NCBI RefSeq assembly: GCF_052180255.1
Contig: NZ_CP197466.1
Coordinates: 1,178,001-1,242,000 of the forward strand
Direction of reading: 5' to 3'
Length of the DNA stretch: 64,000 nucleotides
Source of the DNA: Paenibacillus_AM sp052180255
GTDB taxonomy: Bacteria > Bacillota > Bacilli > Paenibacillales > NBRC-103111
The notes under the pieces were generated by a model. That model made no database searches and was not told the DNA's origin. It saw nothing but the letters and a program-made list of their open reading frames with translations. Each line of letters starts with the position of its first letter. Position 1 is the stretch's first letter. Positions 8,730-16,306 of this stretch are shown one piece after another. The translations under genes and the position numbers were made by a program.

Positions 8730-8746
8730 CTGATCTCTTTTATGAT
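8714..8746 (+). promoter_or_regulatory. direct-repeat operator and promoter of the transporter operon
   Basis: TGTAACT occurs at 8714-8720 and 8725-8731 with a 4-bp spacer, then a 9-bp gap and TATGAT (8741-8746) as -10. Repeat sequence, spacing and gap equal those upstream of the thiolase gene. No TTGACA-like -35 is present, as expected of an activator-dependent promoter. The second repeat contains the TAA stop (8727-8729) of the regulator gene, so the site is partly coding. The shared ATACAAGG just before the ribosome sites of both operons is a further similarity. Confidence 0.7.
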
Positions 8747-8777
8747 GTGAGCAATACAAGGTAAGGGGGATTTGTAC

Positions 8778-10049
8778 ATGTTTGTCCATACATTAGCACG
8801 TAAAGGAAGCCTACTTTTGGTTGGTGCAGCGTTATTGTTATCTGCTTGCGGAAGTAATCAGGCAAGTGGGGGGAATTCAAGCACGCCAAGCAGCAGTCCG
8901 AGTTCAGCAGTGAGCACAGGTGCTCCAGCAGCTACAGGTAAACCAATTAAGATTGGTGTTCTTGCATCGCTTACAGGTGCATTAGAAAGCTATGGTAAGC
9001 AAACTACTAAAGGGTTTGAACTTGGAATTGACTATGCGACTAAAGGCACAAAAACCATTGCAGGTCACCCGATTCAATTCATAATTGAAGACACAGAAAC
9101 CAAGTCAGATGTAGCTGTGAAAAAAGCAACTAAATTGCTCGATCAAGATAAAGTTGATTTTCTTGTAGGTTCTTCCAGTTCAGGCGATACATTAGCGGTA
9201 TTACCACTTGCGCAGGAATATAAAAAAGTAATGGTCGTTGAACCGGCTGTTGCAGACAGCATCACAGGTGAGTTCTGGAATAAGTATGTATTCCGTACTG
9301 CACGCAACTCTTCGCAGGATGCGGCTGCTGGAGCAGCTGCAATTGCCAAGCCGGGCATTAAGATTGCCACTTTCGCTCCAGAAAGTGCTTTTGGACGCGA
9401 TGGTATTAAAGCCTTCAAAGAATCTGCACAAAAATTAGGTGCACAAATCGTATCCGAGCAGTATGCAGATGCGGCAGCAACCGATTTTACAGCAAATATT
9501 CAGAAGATCGTTAGCTCGAAGCCAGATTATCTATTCATTGTATGGGCTGGTGCGAATACACCTTGGAAACAATTGCAGGATATGAAAGTGCAGCAGCAAG
9601 GCATTAAGATTTCGACAGGTGCCCCAGATATTGCAGCTCTTAAAACGATGAACGATCTGATTGGGATGGAAGGCTTCTCTGTCTATTACAATGAACTTTC
9701 GAAGACTGATACGAATAAATGGCTTGTTGAAGAACATAAAAAACGCTTTAACGGCGAAGTGCCGGATTTATTCACGGCTGGTGGGATGAGTGCTGCGATT
9801 GCCGTCGTGGAAGCAATTAAGAAAACCAATGGCGATGTAGATGCAGAGAAACTGATTAAAGCGATGGAAGGCATGTCATTCGAGACTCCGAAAGGCACGA
9901 TGACATTCCGCCCTGAAGATCACCAAGCTTTACAACCCCTATATGCGATTAAACTTGAGAAAAAAGATGGAGTTGCTTACCCAGTGCCTGTCTTGATGCG
10001 TGAACTGACGAAAGAAGAAACGACACCACCGATTCGTAATAAAAAGTAA
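8778..10049 (+). CDS. Liv-type ABC transporter substrate-binding lipoprotein
   Basis: Extracellular solute-binding protein that delivers ligand to the downstream Liv-type permease. The N-terminus is a lipoprotein signal (basic, hydrophobic, then LLSAC with Cys24 as lipidation site), followed by a Ser/Gly/Pro-rich linker. The mature part begins IKIGVLASLTGALESYGKQ, typical of the type-1 periplasmic fold of LivJ/LivK proteins, and continues with DTETKSDVAVKKATKLLDQD and a late GMSAAIAVVEAIKKT segment. Length 423 is normal. ATG 8778 is chosen because AAGGGGGA lies 8 bases upstream; TTG 8772 is also open. Members of this family carry amino acids, amides, aromatic acids or other small molecules; the neighbouring CoA enzymes suggest an organic acid or ester. 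Confidence 0.9.
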   Translation: MFVHTLARKGSLLLVGAALLLSACGSNQASGGNSSTPSSSPSSAVSTGAPAATGKPIKIGVLASLTGALESYGKQTTKGFELGIDYATKGTKTIAGHPIQFIIEDTETKSDVAVKKATKLLDQDKVDFLVGSSSSGDTLAVLPLAQEYKKVMVVEPAVADSITGEFWNKYVFRTARNSSQDAAAGAAAIAKPGIKIATFAPESAFGRDGIKAFKESAQKLGAQIVSEQYADAAATDFTANIQKIVSSKPDYLFIVWAGANTPWKQLQDMKVQQQGIKISTGAPDIAALKTMNDLIGMEGFSVYYNELSKTDTNKWLVEEHKKRFNGEVPDLFTAGGMSAAIAVVEAIKKTNGDVDAEKLIKAMEGMSFETPKGTMTFRPEDHQALQPLYAIKLEKKDGVAYPVPVLMRELTKEETTPPIRNKK

Positions 10050-10063
10050 CGAGGTGCTTTCAT

Positions 10064-10828
10064 TTGGATTCGATACTGGAAACGCGCGATTTAACCATCG
10101 CTTTTGGAGGACATACAGCAGTTAATGAAGTCAGTTTACACATTCCAAATAACCATTTTAAATCCATCATCGGACCCAATGGTGCAGGCAAAACGACATT
10201 TTTCAATCTACTTAGTGGGCAGTTAAAACCTACGAAAGGTCAAGTCATTTTCAAGGGAGCAGATGTTACACATCTGCCCCCTCCTTTACGCACGAGACTT
10301 GGTATGGGACGCTCGTTCCAGATTACAAATGTATTTCCTAATTTATCGGTATTTGAGAATGTGCGTTTAGCGGTTCAATCTACTGCGGGTGTTCGATTTA
10401 ATCTATTTTCTCATTTTTCAAAATTCAAGCAATTCGAAGAAGAATCGCTCCAACTGCTTGATGCTGTATTTCTTGGTGCCAAAGCGGATGCGCTTGCGAA
10501 AAACTTAGCGCATGGCGAGAAACGTAAGCTCGAGATTGCAATGCTGCTTGCGCTAAAATCCGATTTATTACTATTAGATGAACCAACGGCTGGAATTTCA
10601 CTTGAAGAAGTGCCTGCGATCTTGGACGTCATTCGCAGCATTAAAGAACGTCGTGATCGGGCGATTGTGCTGATCGAGCATAAGATGGAGATGGTCTTAG
10701 ACTTATCAGACAGTGTTACCGTACTGTTTAATGGGCGTCTGCTCGCGGATGGCACACCGGAGGATATTATGCAAAATGAACTTGTGCAATCGGCTTATTT
10801 GGGAGGGTTGTACGATGACGCTTCTTAA
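10064..10828 (+). CDS. livG: Liv-type ABC transporter ATP-binding protein (LivG-like)
   Basis: One of two cytoplasmic ATPases driving the transporter. It shows Walker A GPNGAGKTT, Walker B LLLLDEPTAG and a late switch His in VLIEHKM. The signature segment reads LAHGEKRKLEIA, a LAHGE variant of LSGGQ that is common in LivG proteins. The 254-residue length is typical. No ATG is available at the N-terminus; TTG 10064 follows GAGGTG at a good distance. The gene overlaps livF by 14 bases. The symbol marks the family position in the transporter, not a proven substrate. Confidence 0.92.
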   Translation: MDSILETRDLTIAFGGHTAVNEVSLHIPNNHFKSIIGPNGAGKTTFFNLLSGQLKPTKGQVIFKGADVTHLPPPLRTRLGMGRSFQITNVFPNLSVFENVRLAVQSTAGVRFNLFSHFSKFKQFEEESLQLLDAVFLGAKADALAKNLAHGEKRKLEIAMLLALKSDLLLLDEPTAGISLEEVPAILDVIRSIKERRDRAIVLIEHKMEMVLDLSDSVTVLFNGRLLADGTPEDIMQNELVQSAYLGGLYDDAS

Positions 10829-11519
10829 ATTGGATGCAATTGAGACGTATATCGAACAATATCATATTTTACAAGGCGTCTCTCTAGAGGTGACTCCTGG
10901 CGATATTACGGTGTTATTTGGACGTAATGGTGCGGGCAAGACAACGACCCTCAGAACGATTATGGGACTCAATCCAGCTGCCAAGGGATCGATTACCTTT
11001 AAAGGAGAAACGATTCAAGCAATGCCCACCCATATGATTTCAAGAAAAGGCATCGGTTATGTGCCCGAGGATCAAGGGATGTTCTACGATTTAACGGTTG
11101 AAGAGAATATGCAGCTTGCGATTCGAAAGTACGATGACAAGACGCTAGAGAAGCAAGAATGGGTTCTGGAGTTGTTCCCGGATCTTCGAACATTTTGGAA
11201 ACGGAAAAGCGGGCTCTTAAGCGGTGGACAAAAGCAAATGCTTGCGATTGCACGCGCCTATGTGAATGATAATGAACTTCTTCTCATCGATGAACCGAGC
11301 AAAGGTCTTGCTCCAATTGTCGTAGAGAAGGTGATGCAAGCCATAGAACAAATGAAAGAGAAAACGACGGTACTGCTTGTCGAGCAGAATTTTTTTATGG
11401 CAAGTCGGATTGGCAATCGGTTTTACATTATGGATGAGGGCAGAATCGTTCATCATGGCCAGATGCAAGAACTGAGGGATGATCAAGATTCTCGCAAAAA
11501 GTACTTAGGAATTGCGTGA
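10815..11519 (+). CDS. livF: Liv-type ABC transporter ATP-binding protein (LivF-like)
   Basis: Second ATPase subunit, 234 residues, the usual length of LivF. It has Walker A GRNGAGKTT, signature LLSGGQKQML, Walker B LLLIDEPSKGL and switch His/Gln context LLVEQNFF. The ATG at 10815 lies inside the end of livG behind GGGAGGG, so the two are coupled. An upstream extension to 10713 is only open frame within livG. The motif KGIGYVPED is a common LivF feature. Confidence 0.93.
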   Translation: MTLLKLDAIETYIEQYHILQGVSLEVTPGDITVLFGRNGAGKTTTLRTIMGLNPAAKGSITFKGETIQAMPTHMISRKGIGYVPEDQGMFYDLTVEENMQLAIRKYDDKTLEKQEWVLELFPDLRTFWKRKSGLLSGGQKQMLAIARAYVNDNELLLIDEPSKGLAPIVVEKVMQAIEQMKEKTTVLLVEQNFFMASRIGNRFYIMDEGRIVHHGQMQELRDDQDSRKKYLGIA

Positions 11520-11542
11520 TACAGTGAAAAGGGGAATCACCT

Positions 11543-12403
11543 ATGGATACACTTTTAAGCCTGCTAGTCAATGGTCTAGCAACAGGTATGCTGTTGTTTT
11601 TGTTGGCATCGGGTTTAACGCTAATCTTTGGCTTAATGAGTGTACTTAATTTTAGCCATGGCGGGTTATTCGCTTGGGGTGCTTACTCTGGTGTGTGGCT
11701 CTATCAAATGACAGACAGCTTCCTGATTGCTGTGATCGGTGCGGTACTGATCGGCATGTTGCTCGGGTTCATTATAGAACGAATCGTGATACGGCCTGTA
11801 TATAACAATCATGTTTCACAAATTTTAGTGACACTGGGTTTAATGCTTGTTTTGAGTGAATTGTTAAAAGTATTTTGGTCACCCAATCCGCTGAATGCGG
11901 TTGCCCCGACTTTTTTACAGGGGAGCTTTGAGCTGGGTGGCGTTATTTTTATCAAATATCGCTTATTCATTATTGCTGTTGGAATTATCGCATTGGTCGG
12001 CCTGCATTGGATGCTCAGTCGGACAAAGCTCGGGCTCATTGTTCGTGCGGGTGTGATGAACAAAGAGATGGTTCAGGCGCTGGGTATTCCGATTCAACGT
12101 GTGTTTACCTTTGTCTTCATGCTAGGTGCAGGTCTTGCTGCACTAGGAGGTGCGCTGCTTGCACCGTATTCAGGGGTTATTTTCGCTGAAATGGGCATGC
12201 AGTTTGCGATTCAATCGTTTATTGTTGTTGTCATTGGTGGGATGGGAAGCATTAAAGGCTCGGCGCTCGCATCTGTACTCGTCGGCTTGTCAGGTGCGTT
12301 CATGGCCTATTATGTACCTGATTTGTCACTAGCGGTAAATATGCTGCTGATGGTAATTGTACTGTTGGTTAAACCATCGGGATTATTCGGAGCAAAGGGG
12401 TGA
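11543..12403 (+). CDS. livH: Liv-type ABC transporter permease (LivH-like)
   Basis: Integral membrane permease of 286 residues with about eight hydrophobic segments. The N-terminal SGLTLIFGLMSVLNFSHG is the classic LivH signature, and VVVIGGMGSIKGSALAS near the C-terminus is the conserved loop that contacts the ATPase. AAAAGGGG precedes ATG 11543. It pairs with LivM to form the channel. Confidence 0.93.
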   Translation: MDTLLSLLVNGLATGMLLFLLASGLTLIFGLMSVLNFSHGGLFAWGAYSGVWLYQMTDSFLIAVIGAVLIGMLLGFIIERIVIRPVYNNHVSQILVTLGLMLVLSELLKVFWSPNPLNAVAPTFLQGSFELGGVIFIKYRLFIIAVGIIALVGLHWMLSRTKLGLIVRAGVMNKEMVQALGIPIQRVFTFVFMLGAGLAALGGALLAPYSGVIFAEMGMQFAIQSFIVVVIGGMGSIKGSALASVLVGLSGAFMAYYVPDLSLAVNMLLMVIVLLVKPSGLFGAKG

Positions 12404-12410
12404 GAGATGC

Positions 12411-13427
12411 ATGTTGATGAATAAAACGTGGACGAAATCAAATCTTGTACTATTGATCATCGCAATCATGCTCGCTTGTTTTCCGTTTGTGAATGATTCT
12501 CGGATGATGATGATATTGATGACACAAATTTTTATCTTTGGCATTTATGCGATGAGCTACGATATTTTACTTGGTTATGTGGGTATTGTGTCGTTTGGGC
12601 ATTGTATGTTTTTCGGAATAGGGGCATATGCCGTCGGTATTTTTATGAAAATGTTCGGTCATTCGCTCGGTATGCTGCTCCTCGCATTCGTAGCCGGTAT
12701 CATTCTCGCAGCAATTCTGAGTTACGTTGTGGGCATCTTATCCCTGCGGCTCAAGAGTCATTTCTATGCGATGTTAACTTTGGCTTTATCGGGATTATTG
12801 CTCGTTGTTGCTGATAAATGGCGTTCGCTTACGAATGGTAGTGAGGGATTCGCTTTTCAAATACCGGAAGCGATTATGGACCGCAGAACCTTTTATCTGA
12901 TTAGCTTAGGTGCTATGGTTGTCATTTTCTTATTGTTACGACGTTTTACAGTCTCTCCACTTGGCAAAGTGCTGCAAGCGATTCGTGAAAATGAGCAGCG
13001 AACGGAGTCGCTTGGCTATGAGACGGTTCATTATAAAGTGATCGCAAGTGTTGTTGCAGGCGTCGCTGCAGCTTGTAGTGGAGGATTGTATGTCCTGATG
13101 CTGCGTTTTGTAAGTAGTTCCGTGTTAGCTGTAGACGTTACGCTTAACGCTCTACTTATGACGATTATCGGCGGTGTAGGTACATTAATTGGTGCTGTGC
13201 TTGGCTCCGCCATTATCGAGCTTGCGCATCACTGGTTAACAGAGCTAGCTAAGATTCATCCCATATTCGAACGCTGGGTCATATTCTTCGGGTTGTTATA
13301 TATATTGGTTGTTCTCGTATTTCCACGTGGAATTGTTGGCACAACGAAATTGTGGTTATCCAATCGTAGGACGAAGGCACATGGAAAGAAGGTCGATTCA
13401 ACATGGCAGAGTTCCAATCCCAAGTAG
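12411..13427 (+). CDS. livM: Liv-type ABC transporter permease (LivM-like)
   Basis: Second permease subunit, 338 residues and about nine or ten membrane segments. Family motifs are LLGYVGIVSFGHCMFFGIGAY, read here as LLGYVGIVSFGH plus flanking residues, the loop LGKVLQAIRENEQRTESLGY, and MTIIGGVGTLIGAVLGS. ATG 12411 follows AAGGGGTGAG and lies 7 bases after the livH stop; ATG 12417 is an alternative. The last 25 bases overlap the next small gene. The set binding protein, LivG, LivF, LivH, LivM is complete, although the ATPase genes here precede the permease genes. Confidence 0.92.
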   Translation: MLMNKTWTKSNLVLLIIAIMLACFPFVNDSRMMMILMTQIFIFGIYAMSYDILLGYVGIVSFGHCMFFGIGAYAVGIFMKMFGHSLGMLLLAFVAGIILAAILSYVVGILSLRLKSHFYAMLTLALSGLLLVVADKWRSLTNGSEGFAFQIPEAIMDRRTFYLISLGAMVVIFLLLRRFTVSPLGKVLQAIRENEQRTESLGYETVHYKVIASVVAGVAAACSGGLYVLMLRFVSSSVLAVDVTLNALLMTIIGGVGTLIGAVLGSAIIELAHHWLTELAKIHPIFERWVIFFGLLYILVVLVFPRGIVGTTKLWLSNRRTKAHGKKVDSTWQSSNPK

Positions 13428-13600
13428 TTTCGTCTTTCGTGCTGCGTTTCAGTCCGAATGAAGCAAGTAGAGAGCAGGATCGGCCGTGGCGTATTCGTGT
13501 GACACATGTGCAAAGTCAAGAAGAAGTGACAGTAGGTACACTTGATGATGCAATGAAATATATCGATGACGCGCTGAAGAAAGGAACATTTCCGATATGA
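13403..13600 (+). CDS. small conserved-looking protein, 65 aa, unknown
   Basis: ATG 13403 lies inside the end of livM and the stop overlaps the start of the KAS III-like gene in an ATGA arrangement, so it is embedded in the operon and likely coupled on both sides. The protein is predicted soluble: a beta-rich part (SSFVLRFSPNE, then WRIRVTHVQSQEEVTVG) followed by one amphipathic helix (LDDAMKYIDDALKKG). The WRxxVxHVQS core vaguely recalls small hypothetical proteins found in other phyla, but I cannot name a family. No function is assigned. Confidence 0.75.
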   Translation: MAEFQSQVVSSFVLRFSPNEASREQDRPWRIRVTHVQSQEEVTVGTLDDAMKYIDDALKKGTFPI

Positions 13601-14637
13601 AACAGTCACAATCCATTTCGATACGAGGCTTAGCCACTTATATTCCAGAGCAATACATTACTAGTCAGGAGATTGCTGATAAGTCAGGAATTCCACAGGA
13701 CATTATTGAACGTAAAATGGGCATTTCGCGCAAGCCGATCCCTAATAGTGAGGAGCACAGCTGTGAGATGGGCGTTCGTGCCGCACGTAAAGCGATTTCT
13801 CAAGCGGGTATTGATCCCTTGTCCATTGATCTCGTTCTCTATATTGGGGAAGAACATAAGGAATATCCCGTCTGGACAGCAGCACTGAAGCTGCAGCAAG
13901 AGGTCGGTGCATTTAATGCATGGGGATTCGACGTTGCGCTGCGCTGCTGCACGACGATTATGGCACTTAAGGTTGCCAAAAATATGATGCTAGCCGACGA
14001 GTCGATTCGTACAGTACTTCTGGCTGGTGGCTATCGCAATTCAGATTTAGTCGATTATACGAATCCACGTACACGCTTCCTATTTAATTTATCTGCCGGT
14101 GGGGGCGCCATTATTTTGCGAAAAAATGGATCTGATGACGGAGTTGCCAGCATTGCTGAGTTACTGGAAACGCATGTGATTACAGATGGCTCTTTTTCCG
14201 AGGATGTGATTATCCCTTGTGGTGGAACGAAGCAGTTGATTACGCAGGGTGCTGTGGAGGCTGGGATTAATCCATTTATGTTCGATGTTCCAGATCCGGA
14301 GGCAATGAAAGTACGTCTGGAAGAGAGGTCAATGCATCATTTTGTAGAGGCGGTTAAGAAGTCAGTTGCAAGCAGTGGCTACTCGATCTCCGACATTGAT
14401 TATCTTGCGATTCTTCACATGAAAAAGTCTGCGCACGATTATGTGTTAAAGGAACTTGGGCTTACTGTGGATCAAGCTGTCTATTTGCATGAATATGGTC
14501 ATATGGGTCAGTTTGACCAAATTTTGAGTCTAGAGCTTGGACTTGAGCAAGGGAAGATAAAAAGCGGCGATTTAGTTGTGCTTGTATCGGCTGGTATTGG
14601 CTATGCTTGGGGTGCCACAACAATCAAATGGAGATGA
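13597..14637 (+). CDS. beta-ketoacyl-ACP synthase III-like enzyme, altered triad
   Basis: Thiolase-fold enzyme of 346 residues related to FabH/KAS III. The nucleophile is Cys117 in FDVALRCCTTI, aligned with the FabH CAG cysteine, and His274 in LAILHMKK fits the FabH His of PHQAN. At the position of the FabH Asn (YGNTSAAS) this protein reads YGHMGQFD, placing His302 there. The family N-terminal motif RGLATYIPEQYI and DIIERKMGISRK are present. A changed third residue suggests something other than standard fatty-acid initiation, such as acyl transfer, non-decarboxylating condensation or C-C cleavage. It sits between an unknown small protein and an alpha/beta hydrolase in a catabolic-looking operon, far from fab genes. 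Confidence 0.85.
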   Translation: MKQSQSISIRGLATYIPEQYITSQEIADKSGIPQDIIERKMGISRKPIPNSEEHSCEMGVRAARKAISQAGIDPLSIDLVLYIGEEHKEYPVWTAALKLQQEVGAFNAWGFDVALRCCTTIMALKVAKNMMLADESIRTVLLAGGYRNSDLVDYTNPRTRFLFNLSAGGGAIILRKNGSDDGVASIAELLETHVITDGSFSEDVIIPCGGTKQLITQGAVEAGINPFMFDVPDPEAMKVRLEERSMHHFVEAVKKSVASSGYSISDIDYLAILHMKKSAHDYVLKELGLTVDQAVYLHEYGHMGQFDQILSLELGLEQGKIKSGDLVVLVSAGIGYAWGATTIKWR

Positions 14638-14643
14638 TGAAGA

Positions 14644-15552
14644 ATGGTTCAAATCACGCTTAAATCCATTCATTTACCGAATGGAGAAACACTTGGGTAT
14701 CGGGAACGTGAGGGCGGTGAGCAGGTTGTATTGCTCGTGCATGGAAACATGAATTCTTCGCAGCATTGGGATTTAGTCATGGAGCATCTGGATGATCGAT
14801 TCAAAGTGTATGCCGTAGATTTACGAGGGTTTGGCATTTCAACGTATCATGAGAAAATCTCAAGTTTAGGGGATTTTACAATCGATCTAAAGATGTTCAC
14901 AGATGAGCTCGGGTTGCAACGGTTTACATTAGTCGGCTGGTCAACAGGCGGAGGAGTCGTGATGCAGTTTGCAGCAGATTATCCGGATCGGGTGGAGAAG
15001 CTTATTTTGCTCGAATCGATGTCAACACGTGGATATCCTTTTTATGAAACGGATGCCAATTTTGTCTCTGATTTGAGCCAGCGTATTCAATCGCAGGAGC
15101 AGATGAACAATACGATTCGTACTCAAGTGGTGCAAGGGGCTAATGTGCGACGAGATCGTGAATTCATGCGGTTTTTGTTCAATGCCTCTCTCTATAACCA
15201 TAACCAGCCAGTTCCTGAGCGATATGAAATCTATCTAGATGATATTTTGACACAACGTAATTTACCTGAGGTCTATCATGGTTTGAATATTTTTAATATT
15301 AGCGAGATAGATGGAGCTGTATCAGCGGGTTCTGGTGCGTCCAAACGCATTACTGCTCCTACACTTGTGTTGTGGGGCGAGAACGATCTCGTCATTACGG
15401 AAGCAATGACACAAGAAATTATGGAAGATCTTGCGCATGTCGCTGAGCTTGTTGTTTTAACGAATTGCGGCCATTCACCGCTTGTTGATGACATTGAACA
15501 GTTGATTCGGGAAATGACTGATTTTTTCACGAACGAGAAGAATGGAGCGTGA
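14644..15552 (+). CDS. alpha/beta hydrolase
   Basis: Predicted cytosolic serine hydrolase of 302 residues. Catalytic elements are the oxyanion segment LVHGNMNSSQHW, nucleophile elbow VGWSTGGG (Ser of G-W-S-T-G), acid in LWGENDLVIT and the His in TNCGHSPLVDD. The acid and His spacing is canonical. It begins 6 bases after the KAS III-like gene and ends inside the start region of the SDR gene. No signal peptide is seen, so it acts after uptake. An ester, lactone, thioester or C-C hydrolase role is open. Confidence 0.88.
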   Translation: MVQITLKSIHLPNGETLGYREREGGEQVVLLVHGNMNSSQHWDLVMEHLDDRFKVYAVDLRGFGISTYHEKISSLGDFTIDLKMFTDELGLQRFTLVGWSTGGGVVMQFAADYPDRVEKLILLESMSTRGYPFYETDANFVSDLSQRIQSQEQMNNTIRTQVVQGANVRRDREFMRFLFNASLYNHNQPVPERYEIYLDDILTQRNLPEVYHGLNIFNISEIDGAVSAGSGASKRITAPTLVLWGENDLVITEAMTQEIMEDLAHVAELVVLTNCGHSPLVDDIEQLIREMTDFFTNEKNGA

Positions 15553-15556
15553 TGGT

Positions 15557-16306
15557 GTGAATAAGTTAAACGGTAAAGTTGCGCTTGTAACTGGTGGGGC
15601 TAATGGAATTGGCCTAGAGACAGTCAGATTATTTTTGGAAAATGGCGCTTCTGTTGTCATGGCAGATTTTAATGCGGAAGCTGGAAATGCAGCTTGTGAG
15701 AAGCTGTGTGCTGCGGGTTATCAAGATGCGGTTACATTTATACAAGTGGACGTATCAAGTGCAGAAAGCGTCGCGTCGATGGTGGTAAGCGTTATCGAGC
15801 AATTCGGTCAGATTGATATTCTGATCAACAATGCTGGAATTACACAAGACAGTATGCTGAGCAAAATGTCCATTGAACAATGGCAGCGTGTTGTTGATGT
15901 GAACTTGAATGGGGTATTTTACTGTACGAAATTCGTCGCTCCGCATATGGTTCAGAAAGGCCAAGGCAAAATTATTAATACTTCTTCCATCGTTGGTGTG
16001 CATGGCAATATTGGCCAGACTAACTATGCAGCAACTAAGGCTGGCGTGATCGGCATGACGAAAACTTGGGCCAAGGAATTGGGCTTTAAAGGGATTAATG
16101 TGAACGCAGTCGCTCCTGGATATGTGGAAACCGGGATGGTTGCCAGCGTACCTGAGAAAGTACTTGCGCTGATGGTTGAGAAAGTCCCCTTACGCCGGCT
16201 TGGTAAGCCTTCTGATATAGCTCAAGCATACTTGTACCTTGCTTCGGATGATGCGAATTATGTGAACGGTACTGTTCTTGAAGTTAACGGAGGCCTCGTT
16301 ATTTAA
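15557..16306 (+). CDS. short-chain dehydrogenase/reductase (FabG-like)
   Basis: NAD(P)-dependent oxidoreductase of 249 residues. It has the Rossmann motif TGGANGIG, NNAG, the Ser-Tyr-Lys site (TSSIVG, YAATKAG) and the closing YVNGTVLEVNGG, all typical of FabG/PhaB-type 3-oxoacyl reductases or 3-hydroxyacyl dehydrogenases. GTG 15557 is preferred because GGAG lies 9 bases upstream and gives the usual short N-terminus; ATG 15542 is open but overlaps the hydrolase gene. In this operon, oxidation of a 3-hydroxyacyl unit before thiolase cleavage is a reasonable guess. Confidence 0.88.
   Translation: MNKLNGKVALVTGGANGIGLETVRLFLENGASVVMADFNAEAGNAACEKLCAAGYQDAVTFIQVDVSSAESVASMVVSVIEQFGQIDILINNAGITQDSMLSKMSIEQWQRVVDVNLNGVFYCTKFVAPHMVQKGQGKIINTSSIVGVHGNIGQTNYAATKAGVIGMTKTWAKELGFKGINVNAVAPGYVETGMVASVPEKVLALMVEKVPLRRLGKPSDIAQAYLYLASDDANYVNGTVLEVNGGLVI

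Noticed and set aside
12007..12332. Two small overlapping + strand frames inside livH
   Set aside because: Out of frame with a certain permease gene, Cys/Arg-rich, no ribosome sites.
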